From an uncultured Prevotellaceae bacterium (GTDB lineage: Bacteria > Bacteroidota > Bacteroidia > Bacteroidales > Bacteroidaceae): a DNA stretch of 64,000 bases. Made by a program: the position numbers and the translations under genes. The stretch is taken from contig CACXVS010000004.1 of assembly GCA_902771155.1 (NCBI GenBank), forward strand, positions 10,425 through 74,424, given 5' to 3'. Numbering within the stretch: position 1 is the first letter of the stretch; every line of letters starts with the position of its first letter. Shown here piece by piece: positions 1-9,886 of this stretch. The notes beneath the pieces are model-generated. The model ran no database searches, had not been told where the DNA came from, and worked only from the letters and a program-made list of their open reading frames with translations.

Positions 1-44
1 CTCATTCTTTCTGAAGCATATAAAGACGATAGATATACGATACA

Positions 45-1064
45 ATGAAGAAAGGATTATTAGGATTACTGGTATTGCTTGCTGTTTGCAGTTGCAGTGA
101 TAAGAAAGGGAGTGGGTCTAAGGCTCCCACGAGAGTGAAGACGGAGGTTATATCGACGACCTCGGGTGTTAACGGACAGACCTACGTTGGCATCGTGGAG
201 GAGCGTGAAGCCACAGCTGTGAGTTTTACCACGATGGGAGCTGTGAAGCGTGTGTTGGTAAACGAAGGTCAGGCTGTGGGCAAGGGTCAGCTGATTGCAG
301 AAATCGATGATACGCAGGCTCGCAATCTTCTTGCTGGTGCTGAGGCAGCGATGGCTCAGGCCAGCGATGCCCTGGAACGTTACAAGATGCTGCACGATGC
401 GGGTTCTTTACCCGAGGTGCAATGGGTAGAGATCCAGAGTAAGGTGGCCCAGGCTCAATCGCAACTGGATGTGGCCAAGAAGAATCTGGCTGATTGTAGG
501 TTGGTAGCCCCTGTGAGTGGTATCATCGGGCGCAAGATGATTGGTGCTGGCGAGACGGCTCTGCCATCGCAAGCTGTGGTAAGCATTCTCGACATCTCTT
601 CAGTAAAGGTAAAGGTGTCTATCCCAGAAGCAGAGATTGGCAGCATTAGTGGTAATACTCCATCTGTAATAAAAGTAGAAGCCATCAATCGCAGCTTCAG
701 TGGTGGCAGAATAGAAAAAGGTGTACAGGCCGATGCCTTGACGCATACCTACGATATCCGTATCAACGTGGCTAACAACGAAAGGAAACTATTGCCAGGA
801 ATGGTGGCTAATGTTCAGTTTGACGCAAAAGCAGGTCAAGAAGGTGGTCAGCAAACAATGCCTATAACAGCTATTCAGAGAAAGTCTGATGGAACGCTTT
901 TTGTCTGGACGGTGGGTAAAGACAGTACGGCTCATCGCACTGTCGTCACTATTGGTGAAACTATAGGAAATCGAGTATCTGCTGCATCGGGTATCAGCGA
1001 AGGTCAGCGTATCATCATTGAAGGTTATCAGAAACTGAGTGAGGGAACGAAAGTAATATACTAA
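45..1064 (+). CDS. RND efflux periplasmic adaptor (HlyD/MFP family lipoprotein)
   Basis: Membrane-fusion subunit that would link the inner-membrane RND pump to a TolC-type channel. The 339-aa protein has a lipoprotein signal ending LLAVC (Cys15; a second Cys at 17). It is followed by a lipoyl/barrel-sandwich half around residues 50-75, an alpha-hairpin rich in Ala/Gln/Glu (about 85-150), the second lipoyl half with the VAPVSGIIG motif (about 160-175), then beta-barrel and membrane-proximal domains. The pump gene starts one base after its stop, so the two are co-transcribed. The ATG is the first in frame; the 44 bases before it hold no recognisable gene. Substrate cannot be told from sequence. 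Confidence 0.93.
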   Translation: MKKGLLGLLVLLAVCSCSDKKGSGSKAPTRVKTEVISTTSGVNGQTYVGIVEEREATAVSFTTMGAVKRVLVNEGQAVGKGQLIAEIDDTQARNLLAGAEAAMAQASDALERYKMLHDAGSLPEVQWVEIQSKVAQAQSQLDVAKKNLADCRLVAPVSGIIGRKMIGAGETALPSQAVVSILDISSVKVKVSIPEAEIGSISGNTPSVIKVEAINRSFSGGRIEKGVQADALTHTYDIRINVANNERKLLPGMVANVQFDAKAGQEGGQQTMPITAIQRKSDGTLFVWTVGKDSTAHRTVVTIGETIGNRVSAASGISEGQRIIIEGYQKLSEGTKVIY

Positions 1065-1065
1065 G

Positions 1066-4000
1066 ATGAAACAGATGAATTGGCTGAAATGGCCTTTGGA
1101 GCATTATTCGATCACGCTGCTCATCGTAGGCATCCTGTTTGTTATGGGTATCTTTGGCATGTACACGATGCCAAAGGATGAGTTTCCTCATGCCACCATT
1201 CGTCAGGGTGTGGTGATTGCTGTCTATCCAGGTGCTACCAGTGAGGAAGTAGAGCAGCAGGTAGCTCGTCCGTTAGAGCGCTATCTCTTTACCTTTGGCG
1301 AGGTAAATCGCTCCAAGACCACCACCACGTCGCAAAACGGCATGTGCATCATGATGGTGCGCCTGAACGACGACGTGAACAACAAGGATGAGGTGTGGAG
1401 TAAGTTGAAGCATGGACTCAATGCCTATAAGACTCAGTTGCCCAGTGGGGTGCTGGCCATTGTCGTAAACGACGACTTTGGCAACACCTCTGCCTTGCTG
1501 ATTGCCATTGCAAGCGACCAGCGCAGCTATCGGGAACTGAAACAATATAGCGACGACCTGAGCGACCGACTGCGTCGTATTCCCTCTGTTGCCAACGTGA
1601 AAATGTTTGGTGAACAGAAGGAGCAGATAAGTCTTTATATTGATCGTCAGCGCCTGCAAGCCTATGGCATTGGCCAGCAGATGCTTTTCTCGCGCCTTCA
1701 GGCTCAGGGTATCACAACCGTCAGTGGTAGCATCAGCGACGACGACCAACAGATTCCCATCCACGTAGAGACAACGGAGGATACGGAGGAGGAGATTGCC
1801 AACCAGATCATCTTCTCTGACCCTGTAACGGGTAAGGTGGCAAGGGTGCGAGATGTGGCTACCGTTAAGCGTGAATATGAGCCTATGTCGAGTCGCATCG
1901 AACAGGACGGTCACCCCTGTGTATTGCTCTCTATGGAGATGACGCCAGGAAATAATGTCGTACAATATGGAAAGGAGGTTGACGAAGTGCTCAACAATTT
2001 CCGTGTTAATGAGTTGCCTGATGATGTGAACGTCACTCGTATTGCAGATAAGCCAAAGGTTGTGGCCATGAGTGTCAGCGACTTCCTTCGCGACCTGCTT
2101 ATCTCGATGCTGATAATCATCTTGGTGATGATGGTGCTCTTCCCCATCCGTTCCGCCATTGTTGCTGCCATTACCATTCCTCTCAGCACGTTTGTCTCTG
2201 TGGCAATCATGTATATGGCTGGTATCGAATTAAATATTGTGACATTGGCTGCATTAATCGTCGTACTGGGAATGATTGTTGACAATAGTATCGTGGTTAT
2301 CGATGGCTATCTGGAATATCTGGGGAAAGGATTCGAGCCCTCAAAGGCTGCTATCGAGTCGGCCCGTCAGTACTTCATGCCAATGATGCTGGCCACCATC
2401 TGCATCTGTGCCATCTTCTACCCCTTCCTCATCACGATGAAAGGTATGTTCCATGACTGTCTGGAAGATTTCCCCGTCACCATTACTATCAACCTCATGG
2501 TGTCGCTCCTCCTGGCAGTAATGGTGATACCATTCCTTGAGGTGCGTATCATCAAACCCGGTAAGGTGAGCACTGGTGGTAATGCCATCACTAAGTGGGT
2601 GCAGAAAACCTATGATAAGGTGCTCGACTGGACCTTTTCTCACCCGTTCCTTACCATCTGTGGTGGTCTGGGTGTAATCCTTCTCTCTAGTCTTATTGCG
2701 CCCACACTGAAGATACGACTCTTCCCCTATGCTGATCGCGATCAGTTTGCTGTGGAGATCTTCTTACCCGATGGCAAGGGTATGGCGGAGACGGAAGTGA
2801 TAGCCGACTCTGTACAGCATGTACTGCAACAAGACGAGCGTATTAAGAACATAACGGGCTTTATTGGCTGTTCGTCGCCCCGTTTTATGGATGCTTATGC
2901 CCCTCAGATGGCTGGGGCTAATTATGCACAGTTCATTGTCAACACAAAAAGCGACAAGGCAACACTTGACTTACTGGCACAGTATCAGCCTCAGTTAAGC
3001 GAGGCCTTCCCTAATGCCTATGTGAAGTTCAAGCGCCTTGACTATCTGGAGGTCAGCGAACTGGAGTATCGTTTCTATGGCGATAATCTCGACTCCCTCC
3101 ATGTGGTGGCAGAGAGGTTGATGGACCGTATGAGGGAAATGCCGGAACTGGAGTGGGTACACACAGACTTTCTCCAGCCTTATCCTATCATAAACATAGA
3201 ACTCGATCCAGTGACCTCTGCCCAGTTGGGTATTACACGTACCACAGCCCAGCTGGCTCTTAGTGCCACCTCCAGCGACCTGCGGGTAGGACAGATTTGG
3301 GAGGGTAATTACGAATTGCCCATCATTGTCAAAGACGATGCCGACATGACCTTCTCCGATATCGCGAACCTTGGCATTTCTTCGCCCACTTCGATGATTT
3401 CTGCTGGTCTTTATGAATCCAACACCACGGTACCTCTGCGCCAGATTGCAAAGGTTGGTCCGAAGTGGAGCGAAAGTCGTATTCTGCATCGTGGCGGTGA
3501 GCGCTGTATCACCGTGACGGCTCAGTTTGCACAGGGAGTCTATACTGCTCCCATTGAGAAACGTATTGCAGAGATCATGCATCAGGAAATCGATATCCCT
3601 CAAGGCGTTCGTGCTGAGGTGGGTGGTGAGATAGAATATGGCGATGAGGCCATGCCTCAGATTATTGGTGGTATAGTTATCGCCATGATTATCGTGTTCT
3701 TCTTCCTGCTGTTCAACTTCAAGAAATATGGTATTACCACCGTTTGCATGACTGCCTTAGGACTGATGATCCCTGGTGCCCTCATAGGTCTCGGACTGAT
3801 GAACAGAGCATTAGGTCTCACTTCCATCTTTGGACTTATCACGCTGATGGGTATGATTATGCGTAACGAGATATTGATCTTTGAACACGCCATCGACCTG
3901 ATTAAGCAATATGTGGCAGAACATGGCGATTGGACAGTGGATCGTCAGGCTTATAATGCGGCTGTAAAACAGGCTGCCTATGATGCTGGCAAGCGTCGTA

Positions 4001-4176
4001 TGGTGCCTATCTTCCTTACCACGGCGACAACTGCCGTTGGTGTGGTGCCCATGATTATCGCCCAGAGTTCGTTCTGGATGCCTGTGGGTGTCACCATCTT
4101 TGCTGGTGGTATCGGCTCGCTTATCATGGTAGTCACCATGCTGCCTGTTATTTATTGGAAAGTAAACCTCAAATAG
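1066..4176 (+). CDS. RND efflux transporter permease (AcrB-like)
   Basis: Inner-membrane proton-driven exporter of 1036 aa, the usual RND length. TM1 lies near residues 15-35, TM2-6 at about 340-500, TM7 near 530 and TM8-12 after about 860, with two large periplasmic porter/docking loops between. The TM4 motif reads GMIVDNSIVVID (Asp406, Asn407) where AcrB has two Asp. The TM10 position that is Lys940 in AcrB is Arg933 (MRNEIL). These changes may be a trait of this Bacteroidetes subfamily rather than a defect. Middle gene of a three-gene efflux operon, overlapping nothing and only 2 bp before the TolC start. Confidence 0.95.
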   Translation: MKQMNWLKWPLEHYSITLLIVGILFVMGIFGMYTMPKDEFPHATIRQGVVIAVYPGATSEEVEQQVARPLERYLFTFGEVNRSKTTTTSQNGMCIMMVRLNDDVNNKDEVWSKLKHGLNAYKTQLPSGVLAIVVNDDFGNTSALLIAIASDQRSYRELKQYSDDLSDRLRRIPSVANVKMFGEQKEQISLYIDRQRLQAYGIGQQMLFSRLQAQGITTVSGSISDDDQQIPIHVETTEDTEEEIANQIIFSDPVTGKVARVRDVATVKREYEPMSSRIEQDGHPCVLLSMEMTPGNNVVQYGKEVDEVLNNFRVNELPDDVNVTRIADKPKVVAMSVSDFLRDLLISMLIIILVMMVLFPIRSAIVAAITIPLSTFVSVAIMYMAGIELNIVTLAALIVVLGMIVDNSIVVIDGYLEYLGKGFEPSKAAIESARQYFMPMMLATICICAIFYPFLITMKGMFHDCLEDFPVTITINLMVSLLLAVMVIPFLEVRIIKPGKVSTGGNAITKWVQKTYDKVLDWTFSHPFLTICGGLGVILLSSLIAPTLKIRLFPYADRDQFAVEIFLPDGKGMAETEVIADSVQHVLQQDERIKNITGFIGCSSPRFMDAYAPQMAGANYAQFIVNTKSDKATLDLLAQYQPQLSEAFPNAYVKFKRLDYLEVSELEYRFYGDNLDSLHVVAERLMDRMREMPELEWVHTDFLQPYPIINIELDPVTSAQLGITRTTAQLALSATSSDLRVGQIWEGNYELPIIVKDDADMTFSDIANLGISSPTSMISAGLYESNTTVPLRQIAKVGPKWSESRILHRGGERCITVTAQFAQGVYTAPIEKRIAEIMHQEIDIPQGVRAEVGGEIEYGDEAMPQIIGGIVIAMIIVFFFLLFNFKKYGITTVCMTALGLMIPGALIGLGLMNRALGLTSIFGLITLMGMIMRNEILIFEHAIDLIKQYVAEHGDWTVDRQAYNAAVKQAAYDAGKRRMVPIFLTTATTAVGVVPMIIAQSSFWMPVGVTIFAGGIGSLIMVVTMLPVIYWKVNLK

Positions 4177-4178
4177 TC

Positions 4179-5513
4179 ATGAAAAAGGTATTAACACTCA
4201 TAGCTCTTAGTTGTGCTATAACAGTTACAGCACAGACCTATTCGTTAGAGCAGCTCAAAGACTCTGCACTGCAGAATAACATCGCCGTCCGTTCTGCCCG
4301 TCATGGTATCGAGGCAGCTCAACAGGAGCGCAAGGAATCTTTCACGAAGTATTTTCCTAATATAAGCGGTACAGGCCTCTGGTTTAATGCCAACAAGGGT
4401 ATGGCTGAAATTACCCTGAACATGTCGGAGACTATTCCGCCTGAGTTGGGCGCTTCCCTTGCACAGATGCTTCCTGCCGAGGCATTGGCTGCCCTTGCCA
4501 ATCCTATCAGTATCTCGATGATGAAGAACGGAACCATCGCAGGTGTTACAGCTATGCAACCCGTTTTTGCCGGAGGACAGATTATCAATGGTAACAAACT
4601 GGCGAAAGTTGGCGAGGATGTGAGTCGTCTTCAACTCCAACTTTCTGAGAACGAGGTAGAGAAGACTGTCGAACAGTATTTCTGGCAGATTGTCTCCTTA
4701 CAGGAAAAGATGAAGACAATTGAGGCCGTTGAGGCTCTTTTGACAGATGTGGCTAAGGATGCTGACGTCGCTGTCCGTGCTGGTGTTGCCATGCGAAATG
4801 ATCTTCTGCAGGTTCAATTGCGCCAGAACGATGTGGCCAGTCAGAAACTAAAGCTTCAGAACGGTCTCTCGCTTGTGAGATTGCTGCTTATCCAATACTG
4901 TGGTCTGGAAGAGTCTGCTTTTACGCTGAGCTACCCTTCTGAGGTCGCTTCGCCACTCAGTCTTAAACAGGATCATCAGCAGGCTTTGGCTGGTACTGCA
5001 GAATATCAGTTGTTAGGAAAGCAGGTAGAGGCAGCCAGTTTGCAGCGTAAGATGGAGGTTGGTAAGAATCTTCCGACGATAGGGGTTGGGGCAGGTTACA
5101 ACTATCATAACCTCTTGGATAACGACCATACCTTCGGAATGCTCTTTGCAACCGTCAGTGTGCCTATTACCGATTGGTGGGGTGGTTCTCATGCCATTAA
5201 GCGCAGAAAGATAGAACAGCAGAAGGCCGAGGAACAACTTGTTGACAATGCAGAACTTCTGAAGATCAGGATGCAGAAGGCATGGAACGATGTGGAAGAA
5301 GCCTATCAGCAGCTTGATATCACCAGGCGTAGCATAGAACAGGCCGAGGAGAATCTGCGCCTGAACCGTGATTTCTATCGTGCAGGCACATCTAAGATGA
5401 GTGATCTGCTCGAAGCCCAATTGCTGTATCAGCAGGCATGCGACAAACATAGTGAAGCATACGCTGACTACCAGAATAAGCAGTTGGAATACCGTCAGGC
5501 TGTAGGACAGTAG
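4179..5513 (+). CDS. TolC family outer-membrane efflux protein
   Basis: Outer-membrane/periplasmic channel that completes the RND tripartite pump. The protein from this ATG is 444 aa with a clean signal peptide (MKKVLTLIALSCAITVTAQ). Two OEP repeats rich in Leu/Gln/Ala helices follow, with the typical internal strand region (GVGAGYNYHN, about residues 305-315) and a coiled C-terminal half. An upstream in-frame ATG at 4155 would put eight residues before the signal peptide and lie inside the pump gene, so 4179 is preferred. A terminator hairpin follows the stop. Confidence 0.93.
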   Translation: MKKVLTLIALSCAITVTAQTYSLEQLKDSALQNNIAVRSARHGIEAAQQERKESFTKYFPNISGTGLWFNANKGMAEITLNMSETIPPELGASLAQMLPAEALAALANPISISMMKNGTIAGVTAMQPVFAGGQIINGNKLAKVGEDVSRLQLQLSENEVEKTVEQYFWQIVSLQEKMKTIEAVEALLTDVAKDADVAVRAGVAMRNDLLQVQLRQNDVASQKLKLQNGLSLVRLLLIQYCGLEESAFTLSYPSEVASPLSLKQDHQQALAGTAEYQLLGKQVEAASLQRKMEVGKNLPTIGVGAGYNYHNLLDNDHTFGMLFATVSVPITDWWGGSHAIKRRKIEQQKAEEQLVDNAELLKIRMQKAWNDVEEAYQQLDITRRSIEQAEENLRLNRDFYRAGTSKMSDLLEAQLLYQQACDKHSEAYADYQNKQLEYRQAVGQ

Positions 5514-5536
5514 TTTTTTGTGAGTCAACAAATAGC

Positions 5537-5586
5537 GGAACACCGAAGAAAATCGTGCATTTTCTTTGGTGTTTCATTGTTTTTAC
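5537..5586 (+). terminator. Rho-independent terminator of the RND operon
   Basis: Stem of about 17 bp: left arm 5537-5553 (GGAACACCGAAGAAAAT), 5-nt loop CGTGC, right arm 5559-5575 with two G-T wobbles, then a T-rich tail. It begins 23 bp after the tolC stop codon. Confidence 0.8.
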
Positions 5587-5595
5587 GTAATTTTG
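5565..5595 (+). promoter_or_regulatory. Bacteroidetes-type promoter for the XRE-cupin operon
   Basis: -33 TTTG at 5565-5568 and -7 TAATTTTG at 5588-5595, 19 nt apart, both matching the Bacteroides consensus. The -33 box is part of the right arm of the preceding terminator hairpin. Confidence 0.7.
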
Positions 5596-5621
5596 CAACC
5601 AAAAAATAAACACAGGTCATT

Positions 5622-6179
5622 ATGGACGAACAATTAAAGCAAATAGGTGAGCGCTTGCGCGGACTGCGTGATGTGCTCGACATTCCGGTAAGCGAGATGG
5701 CTGACACCATCGGGATCTCTTCAGAGAAGTATGAGAAGATTGAAGCAGGCGAGTTGGATATCACCATCTCAAACCTGATGAAAATTGCAAAAAAGTATGG
5801 TGTTTCCACAGAGGAACTGATCTTTGCTGAGGCTCCCCACATGAAGTCTTACTATGTAACCCGCAAGGGACAGGGTATGAGCATTGAGAGAACAAAAGCA
5901 TACAAGTATCAAAGTCTCGTTGGTGGTTTCGTGAACCACAAGGCCGATGTGTTCATTGTTACTGTTGAGCCGAAGCCTGAGGCACACACCATTTACAAGA
6001 ACTCACACCCAGGGCAGGAGTTTAATATGGTGCTCGAAGGCAAGATGGAACTCTACATTGCTGGAAAAACCATTATCTTGGAAGAAGGAGACTCGATCTA
6101 TTTCGACTCCACCAAGCCCCACGGCATGCTCGCTGTTGGCGACAAACCTGTCAAATTCTTAGCATTTACAGTAGAATAA
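5622..6179 (+). CDS. XRE-family transcriptional regulator with C-terminal cupin
   Basis: Cytoplasmic DNA-binding regulator of 185 aa. An HTH_3/XRE domain covers residues about 8-62 (VSEMADTIGISSEKYEKIE) and a cupin barrel about 105-182 (HPGQEFNMVLEG and PHGMLAVG carry likely metal/ligand-binding His/Glu). This fold combination usually senses a small metabolite and controls the adjacent gene. Here the acyl-CoA synthetase starts 8 bp downstream, a pairing common in Bacteroidetes, so autoregulation and control of the synthetase are inferred. A matching promoter sits upstream. Confidence 0.9.
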   Translation: MDEQLKQIGERLRGLRDVLDIPVSEMADTIGISSEKYEKIEAGELDITISNLMKIAKKYGVSTEELIFAEAPHMKSYYVTRKGQGMSIERTKAYKYQSLVGGFVNHKADVFIVTVEPKPEAHTIYKNSHPGQEFNMVLEGKMELYIAGKTIILEEGDSIYFDSTKPHGMLAVGDKPVKFLAFTVE

Positions 6180-6187
6180 ACTAAACT

Positions 6188-7852
6188 ATGGTAGAAAGAT
6201 TTTTAAAGCAGACGCATTTTGAGTCTGTTGAGGATTACAACAAAAACTTGGAGTTTATCATTCCCGAGGGTTTTAATTTTGCATACGATGTGATGGATGC
6301 CTGGGCCGAGGAGGCTCCAGAGAAACTTGCCATTCTTTGGACCAACGACCTGGGTGATGAGATACGCACGACCTACGGGGAACTGAAAGAGCAGACCGAC
6401 CAGGCTGCTTCATATCTGATGTCATTAGGTATCGGAAAGAACGATCCCGTGATGCTGATCCTGAAGCGCCGTTATGAATGGTGGGTGGTGATGCTGGCCC
6501 TGTGTAAGATTGGTGCCATCGTGATTCCTGCCACCCACATGTTGACAAAGCACGACATCGTATATCGCAATACCCGTGCCTCGATTAAGGCAATTATCTG
6601 TGTGGATGATGCGTATGTAACAGAGCAGATAAAGCTGGCTTTGCCCGAAAGTCCGACGGTAGATATCCTGATTGCCGTTACGGATCATGGCAAACCCATT
6701 CCCGAGGGTTTCCACGATTGGCAGTCGGAGTGGCAGAAGGCTCCTAAATTCGTACGTCCGAAGCATGTGAATGATAATGAGGATACCATGCTGATGTACT
6801 TTACCAGTGGAACATCAGGAGAACCGAAAATGGTGGCTCATGATTATCTCTATGCGATGGGACATCTGACAACGGGTGTGTTCTGGCATAACCTGCACGA
6901 AGGCTCACTCCATCTGACAGTGGCCGATACAGGATGGGGAAAGGCAGTATGGGGAAAGTTCTATGGACAGTGGTTCGCTGGTGCTACAGTCTTTGTCTTC
7001 GACCATGAGAAGTTTAATGCGGATACATTGCTTCGTCAGATGGAGAAGTACCATGTGACGAGTTTCTGTGCACCGCCGACCATCTATCGTTTCATGATCC
7101 GTGAGGATTTGTCGAAGTACGACCTCTCTTCACTTGAATACTGTTGTACGGCTGGTGAGGCTTTGAACCCTGCCGTCTTCGATAAGTTCTACGAGAAGAC
7201 TGGCATTAAGATGATGGAGGGATTCGGACAGACGGAGACCACCATGACTCTTGGCACCTTCCCATGGATGGAGCCCAAACCAGGTTCGATGGGTATTCCA
7301 AACGCTCAGTATGATATCGACCTGTTGCGCGCTGATGGAACCAGTTGCGAGGATGGTGAGAAAGGTGAGATCGTGGTTCGCGTGGGTGACCGTAAGCCCA
7401 TCGGACTCTTCAAAGGTTACTATCGTGACGAAGAGAAGACGCGTGAGGCTTGGCACGACGGCATTTATCATACCGGCGACATGGCTTGGCGCGACGAGGA
7501 TGGCTACTACTGGTTTGAAGGTCGTATCGACGACGTCATCAAGTCCAGTGGCTACCGCATTGGTCCGTTCGAGGTAGAGTCGGCTCTGATGACTCATCCT
7601 GCCGTTGTGGAGTGTGCCATCACTGGTGTACCCGACGAAATACGTGGTATGGTGGTAAAAGCCACTGTCGTTCTCGGTAAGGAGTGGAAAGACAAGGCTG
7701 GCGATGACCTTATCAAGGAATTACAGCAGCATGTCAAGAAAGAGACGGCTCCCTATAAGTATCCCCGTATCATCGAGTTTGTCGATGAACTGCCCAAGAC
7801 CATCAGTGGTAAGATACGCCGAGTAGAGATCAGACAAAAAGACGCTAAATGA
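6188..7852 (+). CDS. AMP-binding acyl-CoA synthetase (acetyl/medium-chain type)
   Basis: ATP-dependent activation of a carboxylic acid to acyl-AMP and then acyl-CoA. The 554-aa protein shows the whole ANL signature: P-loop FTSGTSGEPK near residue 203, the adenine motif EGFGQTE near 342, the GDMAWRDEDGY / GRIDDVIKSSGYRIGP hinge near 435-465, and the catalytic C-terminal Lys in KTISGKIRR. Length and motifs fit the acetyl-/propionyl-/medium-chain synthetases; the exact acid is not determinable. It follows the XRE-cupin regulator by 8 bp and overlaps proB by 4 bp (ATGA), so it belongs to one operon. Confidence 0.92.
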   Translation: MVERFLKQTHFESVEDYNKNLEFIIPEGFNFAYDVMDAWAEEAPEKLAILWTNDLGDEIRTTYGELKEQTDQAASYLMSLGIGKNDPVMLILKRRYEWWVVMLALCKIGAIVIPATHMLTKHDIVYRNTRASIKAIICVDDAYVTEQIKLALPESPTVDILIAVTDHGKPIPEGFHDWQSEWQKAPKFVRPKHVNDNEDTMLMYFTSGTSGEPKMVAHDYLYAMGHLTTGVFWHNLHEGSLHLTVADTGWGKAVWGKFYGQWFAGATVFVFDHEKFNADTLLRQMEKYHVTSFCAPPTIYRFMIREDLSKYDLSSLEYCCTAGEALNPAVFDKFYEKTGIKMMEGFGQTETTMTLGTFPWMEPKPGSMGIPNAQYDIDLLRADGTSCEDGEKGEIVVRVGDRKPIGLFKGYYRDEEKTREAWHDGIYHTGDMAWRDEDGYYWFEGRIDDVIKSSGYRIGPFEVESALMTHPAVVECAITGVPDEIRGMVVKATVVLGKEWKDKAGDDLIKELQQHVKKETAPYKYPRIIEFVDELPKTISGKIRRVEIRQKDAK

Positions 7853-8622
7853 AAAGACGAATCGTTGTAAAGGTAGGTTCGAATGTGCTGACCCGTAAAG
7901 ACGGGAAACTTGACGTGACGCGCATGTCGGCACTCGTGGATCAGATAGCGTGGCTTCGAAAGCAGGATTTTGAGGTGATCCTCGTCTCGTCGGGTGCCAT
8001 GGCGTCGGGGCGTGGGGAACTGAAAGTCAGTCATGACCTTGACTCTGTTGAGCAGCGTCAGCTCTTTTCTGCCGTCGGACAAGTGAAACTCGTGGGACTC
8101 TATTATGACCTGTTCCGCGAGTTTGGCATTCATGTAGGACAGGTGCTGACGATGAAAGAGAACTTCCAGCCAGGAGAGCAGTACAGGAACCAGCAGGCCT
8201 GTATGGCGGTGATGCTGGAAAACGACGTATTGCCCATTGTCAACGAGAACGATACTGTATCCGTCACAGAGCTGATGTTCACTGATAACGATGAGCTCTC
8301 TGGTCTTATTGCCCAGATGATGGAGGCCGAGACTCTGATCCTGTTGTCGAATATCGATGGCATCTTCACCACTCACCCTGATGATCCAAGTGCAGAACTG
8401 ATACGCGAAGTGGCTCCAGGGCGTGACCTCAGTGAGTATATCCAGCCCGAGAAAAGTGCTTTCGGACGTGGTGGTATGCATTCTAAATACACCACGGCCA
8501 GCAAGGTGTCGAAGGAAGGTATTCGTGTCATCATTGCCAATGGTGAACGCGAGAACATCCTGGTCGATCTCCTCGAGCGACCCAAAGAGACGCCTCATAC
8601 AGAATTTATCCCAAAACCATAG
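7849..8622 (+). CDS. proB: Glutamate 5-kinase, PUA-less form
   Basis: Phosphorylates glutamate to gamma-glutamyl phosphate, the first step of proline synthesis. The 257-aa amino-acid-kinase fold has VKVGSNVLT at the N-terminus, VSSGAMASG near residue 48, [10 protein letters not shown] near 128 and [10 protein letters not shown] near 207. It lacks the C-terminal PUA domain present in the roughly 367-aa E. coli enzyme and ends right after the kinase fold. It overlaps the acyl-CoA synthetase stop by 4 bp, and proA begins 4 bp after its stop. Translational coupling with both neighbours is likely. Confidence 0.95.
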   Translation: MKRRIVVKVGSNVLTRKDGKLDVTRMSALVDQIAWLRKQDFEVILVSSGAMASGRGELKVSHDLDSVEQRQLFSAVGQVKLVGLYYDLFREFGIHVGQVLTMKENFQPGEQYRNQQACMAVMLENDVLPIVNENDTVSVTELMFTDNDELSGLIAQMMEAETLILLSNIDGIFTTHPDDPSAELIREVAPGRDLSEYIQPEKSAFGRGGMHSKYTTASKVSKEGIRVIIANGERENILVDLLERPKETPHTEFIPKP

Positions 8623-8626
8623 ACCC

Positions 8627-9868
8627 ATGCAACTGAAAGAGACATTTGAAAGCGTCAAGCGAGCCAGCAAGAGTCTGGCATTGTTGAGTGACGAGCGACG
8701 TAATGAGATCCTCCAAGCGGTAGCTGATGCCATCATCGCCAGTCAGGACAGGATTCTCAAGGCAAACGGCAACGACCTTGCCAAGATGGACCAGTCGAAC
8801 CCGCTTTATGACCGTCTGCAGCTGACCCCTTCTCGTTTAGAGGGTATTGCTGCCGATATGCGTAATGTTGCCACCCTCCCTTCACCACTTGGACATATTA
8901 CCAAACAGAAGACGTTGCCCAACGGTCTCCGTCTTTGTCGTGTCAGTGTCCCCTTTGGTGTCATTGGCATGATCTATGAGGCCCGTCCGAATGTGACGTT
9001 CGATGTGTTTTCCCTCTGCTTCAAGAGTGGCAATGCTTGTGTGTTGAAAGGCGGTAAAGATGCCGATTATAGTAATCGCGAGGAAGTGGCACTCATCCAT
9101 GAGGTATTAGAGAAATATGGTGTCTCGAAGGATGTCGTGGCCCTATTGCCTGCTACCCATGAGGCGACGGGCGAGATGCTTAATGCCGTAGGTTATGTGG
9201 ACCTCTGTATCCCTCGTGGTGGACGCAAGCTCATCGACTTTGTACGTGATACGGCACGCATCCCAGTCATCGAGACGGGTGCAGGTGTGGTAAATACCTA
9301 TTTCGACAAAGACGGTGACCTGGAGATGGGTAAGGCCATTATCAACAATGCCAAGACCCGCCGCGTGTCTGTCTGCAATGCACTCGACTGTCTGCTTATC
9401 CATGAGAGCCGGCTCCACGACCTTGCAGCCATCTGTGAGAAGATGGCTGAGAAGAATGTCATCATCTATGCCGATGCTCAGGCTTATGCTGCCCTCGAAG
9501 GTAAGTACCCTTATCTGGAGGCTGCGACAGAAGAGAGTTTTGGTACAGAGTTCATGGACTATAAACTCGCCATCAAGACTGTTGCCTCGCTCGAAGAGGC
9601 GCTGGCGCATATCGACGAGAATGGCAGTGGTCACAGTGAGGCCATTATCACGATGGACGAACAGGCAGCCCGCCAGTTCCAGGCTCATGTCGATGCCGCT
9701 TGTGTCTATTGGAATGCTCCTACCTCGTTTACCGATGGAGCTCAGTTCGGTCTTGGGGCCGAGATAGGTATCTCTACCCAGAAACTCGGACCTCGCGGTC
9801 CTATGGCCCTGGAAGAGATCTGCACCTATAAATGGCTCATCGAGGGCGAAGGTCAGACCCGACCGTAA
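8627..9868 (+). CDS. proA: Gamma-glutamyl phosphate reductase
   Basis: NADPH-dependent reduction of gamma-glutamyl phosphate to glutamate semialdehyde, the second proline step. From this ATG the protein is 413 aa, the normal ProA length. The open frame extends further upstream, but that extension lies inside proB and has no ProA-like sequence. Visible landmarks: [14 protein letters not shown] near residue 108, the catalytic Cys region ([20 protein letters not shown], around 240-260) and the C-terminal [11 protein letters not shown]. Forms the proBA pair. Confidence 0.96.
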   Translation: MQLKETFESVKRASKSLALLSDERRNEILQAVADAIIASQDRILKANGNDLAKMDQSNPLYDRLQLTPSRLEGIAADMRNVATLPSPLGHITKQKTLPNGLRLCRVSVPFGVIGMIYEARPNVTFDVFSLCFKSGNACVLKGGKDADYSNREEVALIHEVLEKYGVSKDVVALLPATHEATGEMLNAVGYVDLCIPRGGRKLIDFVRDTARIPVIETGAGVVNTYFDKDGDLEMGKAIINNAKTRRVSVCNALDCLLIHESRLHDLAAICEKMAEKNVIIYADAQAYAALEGKYPYLEAATEESFGTEFMDYKLAIKTVASLEEALAHIDENGSGHSEAIITMDEQAARQFQAHVDAACVYWNAPTSFTDGAQFGLGAEIGISTQKLGPRGPMALEEICTYKWLIEGEGQTRP

Positions 9869-9886
9869 CTAATAATCACCAGATAT

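Noticed and set aside
1273..1965. Long minus-strand open frame inside the RND pump (and similar ones inside other genes)
   Set aside because: Antisense shadow of a well-supported gene; composition is His/Leu-rich with no motif or promoter.
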